From NCBI RefSeq assembly GCF_019059575.1, contig NW_024881540.1:744001-808000 (forward strand): a DNA stretch of 64,000 nt. Direction: 5' to 3'. The notes below the pieces were generated by a model. The model had not been told where the DNA came from. It worked only from the letters and a program-made list of their open reading frames with translations, and did not search any database. Source of the DNA: Amphibalanus amphitrite (lineage: Eukaryota > Arthropoda > Thecostraca > Balanomorpha > Balanidae). Shown here piece after piece: positions 51,652 through 63,508 of this stretch (its first letter is position 1; each line of letters opens with the position of its first letter). The translations under genes were made by a program, and so were the position numbers.

Positions 51652-53660
51652 CCGGGTGGCCCAGAAAAAACGTTCCCAACTTTGAATCAATATTTCTCAG
51701 AAAGTGATAAAGATGCAGCACAGACACTTCCAATCGTCAATGCGGTATATATTTTCAGTGAATGGTATGATTTTTTATGTTATTCGATCAATTACTTTTT
51801 AAACGGTTCATGTTTGTAGCATGCCATGTAAAAATTACTTTTTGCTCAGATGTTTACTAAAAAATGTGAGTGAACGGGCCACTTCCATCTCGGCACCACG
51901 GCCTGCAGCCATGACTGCTACTGGCAACTAGTCTATTTGATGGTTCAGGCCTCAGGGTGACACATTTCGTCTAGCTTTTTTCTTTATTCGGTCGATTTAC
52001 TGTTTGATCTTCTTGAAGGGAGTGCGATGAGCAGTAACCCATGCACCGTGCCACTCCTGCTCGAAACAGGACTTAGCGTTGAAACGAATGGCATCCCTTA
52101 ACCCGCGCCCTGGTGGGGGGGGGGGGCTATTTTTTGCCCCCCCCTCCAGACTTTTCGATATATCTCCAGAACCGCTGCGCCGATCGCCACCAAACTTTCA
52201 GTAGCCTCTCGGACATCAATTTTACACATCGTGACCAAAAATTTTTCCAAAGGCTATGATAGGTTGGCCGGAAATGACGTCAGAGTGACGTCATGTTCTG
52301 CCGTTTTCGACCAAAAAAAAAGGGTTTCGCGGGAAGAGCTGTCAGGCCTATAGCTTTGCAAATACAGAAAAACGATAAAGACATAAAAGATGTAAAATTG
52401 ACAGGGCTACAAAACTGCTATCTCGGATTTTTGAAATTTTTGGATTTTGACCCCCAAAAATCAAAAAATAGATTTTTTGAATATAATAACCGAAAAATCC
52501 AAAAAGTTTTTGGAGTTTCGCAAAAACCGGAATACATATGATAGTCCTTACCGCCTTCTATCCACATACCAAATTTGAGATTGATACCTCATTTTTTGGC
52601 GAAGTTATAGCGAAAAAACTGTTCAAAATTGATGATGTCAAATTTTCAAACTCAATTTTTAGCAATTCTAGACCCCGTAGCGCAAAACAAAGACCACCAT
52701 TAGACTCCCCGTGACGAGCTGCATCGAATCAATACCCATTTTATGCAAAACTATCAACTTTAAAATTTGACCTTTCTTGACCTGACCTTGACCTGACCTT
52801 CACCAGAAAGTGACCTAAGCCGTACCTGATAGTCTTATAACCAACACCATTGAGTTGGAAATGAAAAATTGGCCATAAAACATGCATCGCACAACCTTAG
52901 TACCTAATGTTAGGTTCATGTGACCTGACCTCTGGGCTCTGACCCTTGGTGACCTGACCTGTGACCTGACCTGGTATTGTCAGTGACCTCTTATAGCAAC
53001 ATATGTACTAGGCAACTGACGCCCTATCGCTGATTCTCGACAAAATGCGTTTTCTTCGGTGTTATAGCGCATTCCCTAGATGACCCGTGCACGGTGAAAC
53101 ATGTCATCTTTGACCTGACCTGTGACGTCATCGGTGACCCCGAGGTCAATGAAATTTGGTTTCCCTCGACAAATTTGACAGGCCTTTCGAACGCCGTTTG
53201 AATTTTGAGGATCCGTCAAGTAGTTTCGGAGATACGAGGGGGGGCAAAAAATAGCCCCCCCCCCCCACCAGGTCGCGTTATAAACAGACCCCACCAGGGC
53301 GCGGGTTAACACCATTTTGCCTCACTATTTTTGAGCATTTGGCACATGAGTGAGATGAAAAATATTTACAATAACAACATACGTGCTGGTTTCATTCACG
53401 TGTTCTATTTTTCTATTTATTTTTATAACATCGCACGTCTAAGCCAATCATCACTTCCGCTCAACATCGGCAAAAAGAGCAAAAACGTCTTACTTAATTC
53501 AACATAAGACTGGTGGCTTGAAAATAATGGTAGGTACAGTGTTACAATTTGGCATGCCAATGCGCAAAGAATTGATGCAAACTTGATGAAAATTTTGGCT
53601 CGTTATTTGCACTCGAATAGGCCTCCAAAGTTTGGAACGTTTTTTTTTTTTGCCACCCGG
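51652..53660. mobile_element. TA-flanked DNA element N, carries TTAA element E
   Basis: TA (51650-51651) then CCGGGTGGCCCAGAAAAAAC; right reverse complement CCGGGTGGCAAAAAAAA, then ACGTTCC(C/A)AACTTTG shared by both ends; TA at 53661-53662. About 0.8 kb without E. Tc1/mariner-type target; not related in sequence to TA elements 1-5. No transposase frame. Confidence 0.75.
52102..53305 (+). mobile_element. TTAA element E, 1204 bp, nested in N
   Basis: TTAA (52098-52101 and 53306-53309) with perfect 17-base inverted ends CCCGCGCCCTGGTGGGG. Hairpins: G-tract-CTATTTTTTG-C-tract (left) and G-tract-CAAAAAATAG-C-tract (right), reverse complements of each other. The interior matches F closely and D more distantly. 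Confidence 0.88.
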
Positions 53661-54130
53661 TAGTTACAACAGACGCTGGGTTAATAACTTCATTCCGTAT
53701 GTGAGTCCGTATTCGCTTTGCGACGCCACCTGTTTGGTGGCTCTTGAAACTATCAACATCCGAGAACTATTCCATCAACTGACAAGCCAAGTCTCCATTC
53801 TAAGGACCCTACTAGCACATGGGCGCATCGATGATCCTGATTCGCCGCCCGGCCGCACCCTTTACGTTCACCCCTTCCCAAATGAGGGAATCAGGGTACA
53901 GCGAAGCCTCCCTTCCGGCTCAGCGGTCGTGGTCCACCCAGCTGGCCCAAGTGAATTTGACACCGACAGTGCTTAATAGGGCTGCATCATCGTATTCAGT
54001 TTCAGACCGATACATTCACAGGGCTCGCACAGCCTTTTACATAGTGCATTCTTGTACGTTGAAAAAGGAATCCTGGATTTTAGATCAGTCTCTACCTAAC
54101 TGCATCTGCGAGTGCTTCATTTGCCCGCCA

Positions 54131-54282
<152 letters not shown>

Positions 54283-54423
54283 CATTTTATTCACACTGCA
54301 ACAACATAAAATTCATATATTACATATGCAATTGGCGCAAAAGTGCTACGTGAAAAGGTGTAAGGATCGTTCGAGGTCATTTTAGGTCAACTGAGGTCAA
54401 CCTTGACGCTATTGTTACAAGGA

Positions 54424-54954
54424 GTCCCCACAAATCCTCCCCACATTTGACAGTCAAGCGATCCCATGTGTACCCGCACACAAACACCTAGGATTAACCA
54501 TATCAACAGACATGCATTTCCACCAGCACGTTAACGACATCATATCCAAAATGAAAGGGCTCTAGAACCTCTATACCCACTGTCACGAATCCTTCCTAGA
54601 CACATTCTCAAAAACATTTATACGGTTTACATTCCTCCATATTCAACTACTGTGACGTAATCTACGACGGACACCTGACTACTCATGACTCTCTACTACT
54701 TGAACGACTCCATTATGCAGAGCCCCTCGACTCATCACAAGAGGAGGATCTCTCCTCAGGACCCATACCAAAACTTAACCGCACAAGACTTGGGTTCGAC
54801 TACACTCCAAGCCCGAAGGGAGATCCGCAAACTCACCACACTACATGGACTTATAAAGGACAGACACATACTACCACAAAACACGATTGCACTTCTACCC
54901 GACACACGAGCGCTCACTAGATTGAGGCTTGGAAATTGGAATGTCGCATCTTAA
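54424..54954 (+). pseudogene. LINE reverse-transcriptase C-terminal fragment, frameshifted
   Basis: Three blocks in three frames, in the order expected for a jockey/CR1-type non-LTR retrotransposon. First, 54446 onward: F-D-S-Q-A-I-P-C-V-P-A-H-K-H-L-G-L-T-I-S. Second, 54642 onward: F-N-Y-C-D-V-I-Y-D-G-H-L, then L-L-L-E-R-L-H-Y-A-E. Third, 54790 onward: L-G-S-T-T-L-Q-A-R-R-E-I-R-K-L-T-T-L-H-G. H-K-H-L-G, Y-C-D-x-x-x-D and L-G-x-x-x-L-x-x-R-R are hallmarks of the thumb region of these polymerases. Two frameshifts make it non-functional. Element J is inserted at its 3' side. Confidence 0.75.
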
Positions 54955-55423
54955 CCCGCGCTGGGCCGGGGGTTGTTTGAACACCCCCCTGAGGTTTTTC
55001 GCAGATATTTCAAAAACGGCGGCGCTCCGCGCCGCCGTTTTTGGCACACCTGTTCGTGCATCTTTTCCGCACATGTTGTAAAAATTTCAGACCCAGGTCG
55101 CCTTAGGTCAGGTCACCGGGTTACGCCAAGTGACCTCCCCTCAGATAAAATAAGAATGCTCGTCAATCGTCATAGCTACACCGACTGAGCGATTGCCTTG
55201 AAATTCAGCGATTGATTAGAGCAACATTATCTATAAAATGTATATCTCGGAATTTTGATATCGGTGACCTAAGGTCAGGCCAATTTTGCCCATTATAAGT
55301 CAATGGGAGAAAATTGAAAAGCGTCTGTTTTGCACGAACGCTATTCTAGACACTCTCAAACATCGAGATGTAGATACGATTGACCTACTGAACCGGAAAA
55401 TGGCAACTGTGACCCCCCGTTAT

Positions 55424-56634
55424 CCCGGCACCGCCTGGGCTATTTCCGTACCCACATCAGCCTGGGGGGGGGGGTCGGATCCGACCCCCCCCTGTTATCT
55501 CGAGAACCAATGGTCGTATCGAGCCCCGCGAGGCGGCGTTCGAAAGGTCTCTACGAGACCTTCCCAAAGCACTCTTAAGATTTTAAGATTGAGGTCAACT
55601 TTCGGGTCAAGGTCAGGTCAAAGGTCAAATTCAGGGGTTTTGCATGATTAGGCTTACGGAGAGCGAAATCAATAGCTGCTGCTCGAAACTCATCACAAAT
55701 GACCTCAAAGACCTAGTGAAGGTACCATGTGCGTATAGGGGTCATACTAAGTACGGGTCAAGGTCAGGTCAGGTCACGAAAGGTCACGGTTTTCACTTTC
55801 TGCTACATGGGCGTGCGACACATGTTTTATGGCTTCTTTTTCACGCCAAATCCGATGGTAATGGTTATATGTGACCCCAAGTCACTGTGCTGGTGATAAG
55901 TGTGCATTGAAAGCATAAAAAATCGTTTATACCATATATAACTAAACGAGGGCTAAGAAAAAAAAGTCAATTTTTCAACTTTTTATTTTTGACATAAAAA
56001 TGCACTTTTCTAGACGAGCTTTGTCCCAGGAATCTAGTGGTGCCATTTGTTTTCACATGCGATGTTCAGAAGTGCCTCTAATTCGCGAAAATGCTTATGA
56101 CGTCACCATGCCCTATGCATGTTGGAGCTATTTTTTACAATTTGGGGGTCAAAAATCAAGATAGAAAGTTGAAATTTGGGACATCTAATGTTCTAATAGA
56201 GCTATATAACATGTATTCCGGTTTTTTGGAAATTCTCAAAATTTTGGATTTTATTAGCTGTTTTCCAAAAAATATAGTTTTTTGAATTTTTAGGGGTAAA
56301 AAACGCATTTTATGGAAAATCCGAGATAGCCATTTTAAAGAACTCGTTGAGCTGCGTCTTTTCATGTCCTTAATTTGCAATTTGCTTAAAACCTCGATTT
56401 TTGGCGATTTTTTAAACATTTACCATTTTTTGACTGAAAACGCCATGTAGTTACATCACTAAAATTGATATATCTAAAAAAAATTGAAAATTTTTTTCTT
56501 AAAAATTGCACAGGAGACGTCAAATTGATGGAGGAGAAGGTATGCGAAGTTTCAAGTGGATAGCACAAGCGGTTCATGAGTTATTCAAGAAAAACGGAGG
56601 GGGGGTCGGATCCGACCCCCCAGGCGGTCGCGGG
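55424..56634 (+). mobile_element. TTAA-type element K, 1211 bp, TTAT duplication, nested in J
   Basis: Flanked by TTAT on both sides (55420-55423 and 56635-56638). Ends CCCGGCACCGCCTGGG and, inverted, CCCGCGACCGCCTGGGG. Both hairpins share the core GTCGGATCCGAC. The left end has a short internal repeat of the terminal CCTGGG. The empty site CTTATGTCCCTGAGG exists in M (45811-45825). Confidence 0.8.
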
Positions 56635-58626
56635 TTATGTCCCTGAGGTCATCTCAGGTCACGAACAGAGTCTAACAGTTTTTTGCTAATAACTTCTGAT
56701 AGAGGCGTGCTGGGGCACTGAAAATGCTTCAGACTTGTTCGGCTCGACATTGCGGATCGACTGATATGCAACATGGCCTTTTCCGGTCAGGTCATGACCT
56801 TGACCTGAGGTTAAATTTTCAAGTTGACCTTTCAAGGTCAAATTTTAGTTCATTCGACGCGTCTCGACGAGAAAGACACGATGCTGTCAAAAGTAATGTC
56901 ATGGCTCTTTTGAGTCAAAAGTTATTGCCGAAAAACGCTTTTCGTAAAGGAGGCTATTTTTGGAGTTTTTGCCCTCTGGAGGCTAAACCGTTGACATGAG
57001 GTCAAAGCTGAGAACAATGCTCAGAAAGGTCTGTAAAAGGGCTATCGAATGCGCTTTTCCGCGGCGCTGTAGATTAGGGTTGTTCAAAAAAACCGAATTT
57101 TGGAAAAGTTTATGGGCTCATGGCTCATGTGGTGCGGTATTCTTTTCTGAGTCCAATGATGCCCTTTTTTCTGAAAAGTATTAACTGTTAGGGGCTCCTC
57201 AAACGGCTTAAAGAGGACCATGTTACGCCCGCCGACCGGCCGGTATCAATAAGGGCGAGAATTCGACGCCGCGCACGGGCGGCAGCGCCTTATCGGCACC
57301 GCGCGGCACGACATCTGCCGGGCGGCCGGCCGGGCGGTGGGAAGTTTTAAGTGGGTGGTCTTTATCACGCGGTTGGGGTGCGCTATCCCATGTTTTCGGG
57401 GCGGAAAGTTTCAGTGCAGCATCGGTGCGTCTGCCACGGTGGTCTGTGTCGATGGTACATAAAATAACTCAAACAGAGCTCAGAAAAGACTGAATGATTC
57501 TGGGTAGTTGCCTCGAAACAATCCGTTTCAATAATACAGCTGCCTTCTTAACGTACTGTATCACTTTTTAATTCTTCAAAAAGCAAGCTCTGAAGTCTGA
57601 GCAATAACAGACTTCTTTGCATTGCTGTTGACAATTCAAGCTGCTTTTGGACGGTGGCTCGCAGCCCCAATATGCTGCCGCGTAACTCTATTCCAACGAC
57701 GAAACGGCAACTTAGCGAGAATCGAAAATTTAACGAAGTAGGTATAACAGGAGCTGGCAAGGCTCCTGCATTGGTCTATCCGTCATGAGTGACACACCGG
57801 GGTAATGTGTCACGTCAGGGCAGAGCTGTGTTCTATGCCGGGTCTGGATTCGGGTCTTGATCGGCATCGGTGGGCACGGCCGCCCTGGCCGGACTGCCGG
57901 CGTCGCTTATGCTCGAAGGATTGGATAAACGGCGCTTGATTTATATGAGTAGGTACTCCGGCTAATGTCTCTACTCATGTCTCACTTTGTCACACTGTCA
58001 GGGTGGCCACCCTGTCATTCCCAGACATGTTATGTTTTCTTTCGACCTGCTAATCTAAGTTAAACCCTGGCGTCGATTCTGTTGCCCCAGCATCTGATAT
58101 CAACGTATCTGAATAATGACATTGGTGACGCCTATGCTCGTCAAAGCCACCTCCAAACTTGGGCCGATGACTGTCGGGTCTCCTCTAAATTATGTCCTTG
58201 TGCATAGTGCATACTGCATTGCCAGCCCCTGCTGTACGTATATCGTGAATTTTCGATTCTCGCGAAGTTGCCGTTTCGCCGTTGGAATAAAGTTGGGCGG
58301 CAGCATATTGGGGGTGCGAGCTACCGTCCAAAACTAACGTAAATTGTCAACAGCAATGCAAAGAGGTGTGTTATTGCTCAGAGTTTGCTTTTTGAAGAAT
58401 TAACAAGTGATACGGTACGTTAAGAAGGCAGCTGTATTCTTAAAAAGGATTGCTTCGAGGCAACTACCCAGAATCACTCACTCTTTTCTAGCTCTGTTTG
58501 ACTTATTTTCTGTACCATCGACACAGACCACCCGGCGGCAGACGCACCGATGCTGCACTGAAACTTTCCGCCCCGAAAACATGGGATAGCGCACCCCAAC
58601 CGCGTGATAAAGACCACCCACTTTAA

Positions 58627-60116
58627 CCCGCGCCCCACTGGGGGGGGGGGGCTATTTATAGCCCCCCCTCCCGTTTTTCTGCAATAACTTCCAAACCGCT
58701 TGACGAATCGACGCCAAACTTTCAGTACCTTCGGCTGCATCAATTTGACACCTTGTGTCAAAATTTGAACTTCGTAGCTACCATAGGTCGGCCGGAAATG
58801 ACGTCAGAGTGACGTCATGTTCGTCCGATTTCGACGCAAAACATTGAACCACGGCAATCGCTCCCAAGAGCTCAATTTTTAAGCTAGATCCAATTTCTTT
58901 GCATGAAAGGACTCAGAATTGACCGCGCTATCAAACTGCTATCTCGGATTTTCAAAATTTTGAAAATTCCGAAAATTTTATATAATAATATTCAAAATTT
59001 ATATTTTTATATTTTTTTCAAAAAGTTTTTGACTTTTCGAAAAAACCGGAATATATGTGACAGAACGCATGATTATGACTAACTCTAGCAAGTTTTAGCT
59101 AAATATCTTCAAAAATGGCCAAGTTATACGCAGTATTGCAAAAAATTCACAATTATTAATTTTTCAAATCAATTTTTCAGTACATATTTGGCATCAGGGC
59201 TGCGGAGTCGATGGATTTTCGGCGACTCCGACTCCGACTCCGACTCCGGCTTTCAAAAACCAGCTCCGACTCCGACTCCGACTCCGGGCAGAATTGTCGA
59301 ATCCGACCGACTCCAACTCCCGACTCCGACTCCGCAGACCTAGCAGGGCTGCGGAGTCGACAGATTTTCGGTGACTCCGACTCCGACTCCGGCTCGGGTT
59401 TCTAAGATCGACTCCGACTCCGACTCCGACTCCGGTCATAACTGTCGACTCCGACCGACTCCGACTCCGACTCCGACTCCGACTCCGCAGCCCTGTTTGG
59501 CATCGTACACCAATATAAATGGCACCATCGTGTTCCTGAGCTCAAACTGCATCTAATAGACACCTTTTTTGTTGAAAAATTTCAACTTCAAAATTTGACC
59601 TTTTTTGACCTGAAAGTGACCTGACCTAAGCTAATTTCGACTCAAAATGACCTTGAATGACACACACGACATCAAATTCGAAATCTATGGCCTAAATGGA
59701 CCATAAAACATGTGTCACGTGACCGACGCATGATATAATATTTTCGTGACCTGTGATGACCTGACCCTGACCTGAAAATCAAAGTACAAGTTTGGTACCC
59801 TCAAGGTATCTAGAGCATCTGTTCACGAGTGTGGAAACCAAAAATGAGCCTGATCTGACTTGTAAGATGGCGGCCAGAGCCCAACATGTGAACAAGCCAA
59901 AGTGCTAATAATTTTTACTTTGACCTGACCTGTGACGTCATCGGTGACCTCGAGGTCAATGAAATTAGGTTTCGTTCGACAGTTTTTCCGGGGCTATCAG
60001 ACGCCGTTTGAATTTTGACGATCGGCCCAGTAGTTTCGGAGTTAGGAGGGGGGGCTATGAATAGCCCCCCCCCCCCCAGTAGGGCGTGTTATACACAGAC
60101 CCCAGTGGGGCGCGGG
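58627..60116 (+). mobile_element. TTAA element D, 1490 bp, nested in L
   Basis: TTAA (58623-58626 and 60117-60120) with perfect 17-base ends CCCGCGCCCCACTGGGG. Hairpin cores CTATTTATAG (left) and CTATGAATAG (right) between G and C tracts. The uninterrupted partner arm of L (TTAA at 57347-57350) shows the empty site. It carries the hAT MITE at 59195-59495. Confidence 0.88.
59195..59495. mobile_element. hAT-type MITE, 301 bp, made of GACTCC repeats, nested in D
   Basis: Perfect 8-bp duplication TTTGGCAT (59187-59194 and 59496-59503) around inverted ends CAGGGCTGCGGAGTCG. The interior is mostly GACTCC/GGAGTC 6-mers. A second CAGGGCTGCGGAGTCGA begins at 59344 directly after a degraded right end, so it looks like a head-to-tail dimer. 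Confidence 0.85.
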
Positions 60117-60628
60117 TTAAACTTCTCACCGCCCGGCCGGCCGCCCGGCAGATGTCGTGGCGCGCGGTGCCGATAAGGCGCTGCCGCCCGTGCGCGGCGT
60201 CGAATTCTCGCCCTTATGGACACCGGCCGGTCGGCGGGCGTAACATGGTCCTCTTTAAGCCGTTTGAGGAGCCCCTAACAGTTAATACTTTTCAGAAAAA
60301 AGGCATCATTGGACTCAGAAAAGAATACCGCACCACATGAGCCATGAGCCCGTATACTTTTCCAAAATTCGGTTTTTTTTGAACAACCCTACTGTAGATC
60401 TATCGGTTCCCGAGATAGCCGTCGGCAGTTTCCAAAATGTTGAAATAGTCAACACTTTAACTTTGAAGACCTCTGGTGACCTGACCTTTGACCTGACCCA
60501 AAAAATGACCGAAGTGTTTTCGTCCTTATTTTAGACGTTCTTTCGATTGCCGCTTACTGTGTGTCGCTACGTGGCCCAGGAGCCGAGTTAGAAGGGGGGT
60601 CTTCAGACATCCCCCCGGCCCGGCGCGG

Positions 60629-60957
60629 AATCTCGGAGCACCGGCCCGGCACAGGCCATTTTGCGTCCTTCGACGACACAGGGGGGGGGGGGGGGGTACG
60701 ACCCGAATATATACCGAAAAGGCCCAAATTTCAAGTTCACCTAATTGAATAAATCGTAATATGGCCAGTCAGGCAAATGTTTGGAGTGTCTGAAAAACAT
60801 GACTTTCATGATTTTGTCAAAACCGGCCTCGTGTATGATTGTCAGAAGTCGTGACATTTTCTATGTCGTAAAATGACTGTCAGATACTCGCAACTTCAAA
60901 CGCCGCTAGCGTGCGTCCAGTTCGTACAAATGACAAAACTTATACATGGCAATGATC
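60629..60957. other. Flank between J and an inverted repeat, nothing recognised
   Basis: Contains a 15-base G run near 60682. No element end or coding signal supported. Confidence 0.35.
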
Positions 60958-61768
60958 CCCAAGGTCTGCTGCTTTTAATGCAGGGTCACAAAAAGCCGTA
61001 TCTCTTTTGGTTTGGCGTTGATCTAAATATTTGTTATAATGTTGCAATCGCAGTTTTTTATTTTAAAATATTTGCTTTCGTTTCACCTAGAGCAGTTTAC
61101 ACAGTGTGTGCCCGTTAGTGCACCATACCATAGCATTCCCTAATCATTTCTGAGCCGCACTGTGAAAGAATGAAGGCGCTAGCACAGGGCTGACCGGCGC
61201 TACTAAAGTTTTCGTCCGTTGCGGTCGGGTGCCGCGGCGCGGTAGGCAGCCCGGGCGGCCGCGCCGCGGGCGGGCGGCCTCAGCGGGGGTTCGTCGGTGC
61301 ATTCCTCTGCTGTTCCTAAACGAAGTGTCCTATCGCCTCGCGACAAAAACCAATGAATTGGTCTTGACAAGATATCGCGAGTGAGCATATTACTTTTGAC
61401 TTAAGGTCAATATTTGACCTACTTATAGCAGTTCAAAGTTAAACGTCTGTCGAAATTGCGATCCGCGGTGAAAGCAATCCGCCCCGACCGCGACACCCGA
61501 TCGCGCCGGACAAAAACTTCAATAGCGCCGGTCTGCCCTGTGCTAGCGCCTTAATTCTTTCAAAGTGTGACTGTCACTCAGAAATGGTTAGGGAATGATA
61601 TGGTATAGTGCACTAACGGGCACACACTGTGTAAACTGCTGTAGGTGAAACGAAAGCAAATATTTCTTAGTAAAAAACTGCGATTGCAACATGATGACAA
61701 ATGATTAGATCACCGCCAAACCAAAAAAGATGCGGCTTTTTGTGACCCGGCATGAGAAGCAGCAGGCT
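60958..61768. repeat. Large inverted repeat (foldback), arms about 290 bp
   Basis: 60958-61245 is mirrored by 61479-61768: for example CTGCTGCTTTTAATGCAGGGTCAC against GTGACCCGGCATGAGAAGCAGCAG, and TTTACACAGTGTGTGCCCGT against ACGGGCACACACTGTGTAAA. The loop of about 230 bp is GC-rich. The arms differ at roughly one base in ten, so it is older than C2. The outer boundaries and target duplication are not clear because C2 was inserted at the right edge. Confidence 0.75.
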
Positions 61769-61772
61769 TTAG

Positions 61773-62768
61773 CCCTATTCCTGGCGGGCTCCGCCGGGAC
61801 AAGAAACTGGCGGGGGGGGGGGGCCGATTCGGCCCCCCCCCCCCTGAGATCTCGAGAACGAAGCAAGATAGCGACAAGCGGTTAACGGCATCGGATACGC
61901 ATGGACAAGGTCTACAATTTTTACTAAGGTCATTTTCAGGTCAGGTCAAAGATGACGTCACAGGGGTCGAAAAAGTCAAAATGGCGGCGCTAGATATGGA
62001 GAGAGTTTTTCTCGAATAACTTTCGAATTAGTCAAGATAGGAACAAACTAAGGGCATCATCGTGATCCTCTCGTCAATCCGCATCGAATGATATATATGT
62101 TGACCTCGAAAGGTCAAGGTCAAAGGTTGACCTCACGTCACGTGACCTCGAGGTAATCATGTATATCATTCGATGCGTCTTGACGAGCTGAACACAATGA
62201 GACCATCCACGCGTCTATATCTTGTTCCTGTACGGAGTTATTGGCCAAAAACCTTTGGTGACCTTTGATGACGTCACATGACCTCACAGCTGCCCAACAG
62301 CAAAACAGACCTCAAGGTAGTGAAGGTTGATCGTATATGAAGTTATGTATGGTATATGGGGCCATTCCGACCCGTTTTAGTGGTAAAAACAGGGAGTTGA
62401 TTTTTCCCCCATTGACTTATAATGGGGAGGTCGCGAAACTGACCTGACCTTAGGACACCGATATCAAAATTCCGAGATATACAAATTGCACATACTGGTA
62501 CCCTAACTAAAGCCTGAAGAGAAGAAATTGATCGGTCAAAAACTCTAGCTCTGGCGTGATTGCAAACTTTTCTGAGGTAGGGTCACCAAACCGCCTCTGG
62601 TGACCTGACCTGAGGTCAGATCAACTCAAAATTTTCAGACATGTTGCGTAGAAGCCTTTTAGGAAAAGTCAGAAAATTTGAGCTTCCTAGCTCAACGCGT
62701 TTGGGAGAAATAACCAAAAAACCTCAGGGGGGGGGGGGCTCCTGAGGCCCCCCCGCCAGGAATAGGGT
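61773..62768 (+). mobile_element. TTAA element C2, 996 bp
   Basis: Left TTAG (61769-61772) then CCCTATTCCTGGCGGGCTCC; right CCCGCCAGGAATAGGG then TTAA (62769-62772). Near-identical to C1 throughout, differing at a small number of bases and in G-tract length. Same hairpin cores. Confidence 0.88.
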
Positions 62769-62865
62769 TAAGAGCCTCCCGATCAATTAAGAATGTTTCG
62801 TTTGCTTCCGACAGCTGCTTTTTCAGAAATATGCAAAACGGTGCATTTACCGACAACTGCTGTAA

Positions 62866-63502
62866 ATTGCGCCAGGGGGATGGCGCAATTAGAATCCAAT
62901 TGCGCCCTATACTTAAACATGGCTAAGCGAATGAGACGGAATGCATGCACCCCGGCAGTGTAATGTCATTGCGGCTTACTTAAACATTTATAATGTTTAT
63001 CAGGCTGGATAAATAATAAATGTAAATTTAAATCGCGATGTTTTTTGCCCAGGTAAATAACTTAGCATGTGTCCGTATGTTTGTAAAAGTGCAACGAAAA
63101 CGTTTTATGTAACCGACTAGATATATGTGAAAGTATGCACCTATACGGTTAAATTTTCATTCGTTTCTCTCAAAATTATTAGTTCTTATCGTTTCGACAA
63201 CTTGTTGACATCAGTTTTTACTTTTTGATCATAGCTGTCACCCTCACGCCTGAGTCAATGTTGAAAATGCAGTATTTTGTGAATTACACCACAAGTTCGC
63301 AGCCTAAATGGCAGCTGCATTATAAGTTTGACGAGAGAAATAATTTGCGGACTGGCGACAGCGGTCTGCTCCTCTGCCTGGCATTAAGCTCTTTCTTTAT
63401 TGCAATCAGCTGATGATGCATTCATACTGTCGTGATACAATAGCTACACCATTATTCTATTTGCGCCCCCATGGCGCAATTGCCATGGGCGCAATTAGAA
63501 TT
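62866..63502. mobile_element. Possible element with AATTGCGCC clusters
   Basis: Clusters of AATTGCGCC/GGCGCAATT at 62866-62910 and 63463-63500, in both orientations and around CCCCATGGCGC. The layout is like the internal word clusters of the TA elements. I could not fix ends or a duplication. Confidence 0.35.
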
Positions 63503-63508
63503 GAGGTA

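Larger units (their letters stand above)
57075..60391. mobile_element. Foldback DNA element L, hAT-like target, nested in J, carries D
   Basis: An 8-bp duplication CTGTAGAT (57067-57074 and 60392-60399) encloses inverted ends TAGGGTTGTTC. The arms are about 650 bp: 57075-57347 pairs with 60119-60391 and 57352-57728 pairs with 58245-58622. The loop is about 0.5 kb. The 8-bp duplication suggests the hAT superfamily. Without D it is about 1.82 kb and has no long frame. Confidence 0.8.
54955..60628 (+). mobile_element. TTAA element J, outermost of a four-level nest
   Basis: TTAA (54951-54954) then CCCGCGCTGGGCCGGGGG; the right end CCCCCGGCCCGGCGCGG near 60628 is its inverted partner but the flanking TTAA is lost. 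Left hairpin GGGGGTTGTTTGAACACCCCC, then a second stem AAAAACGGCGGCG-CTCCG-CGCCGCCGTTTTT at 55011-55041. It contains elements K and L; about 1.1 kb is its own sequence, homologous to M. Confidence 0.7.

Noticed and set aside
59211..59556. Ser/Asp-repeat and Arg-repeat frames
   Set aside because: Frames through GACTCC 6-mers of the hAT MITE.
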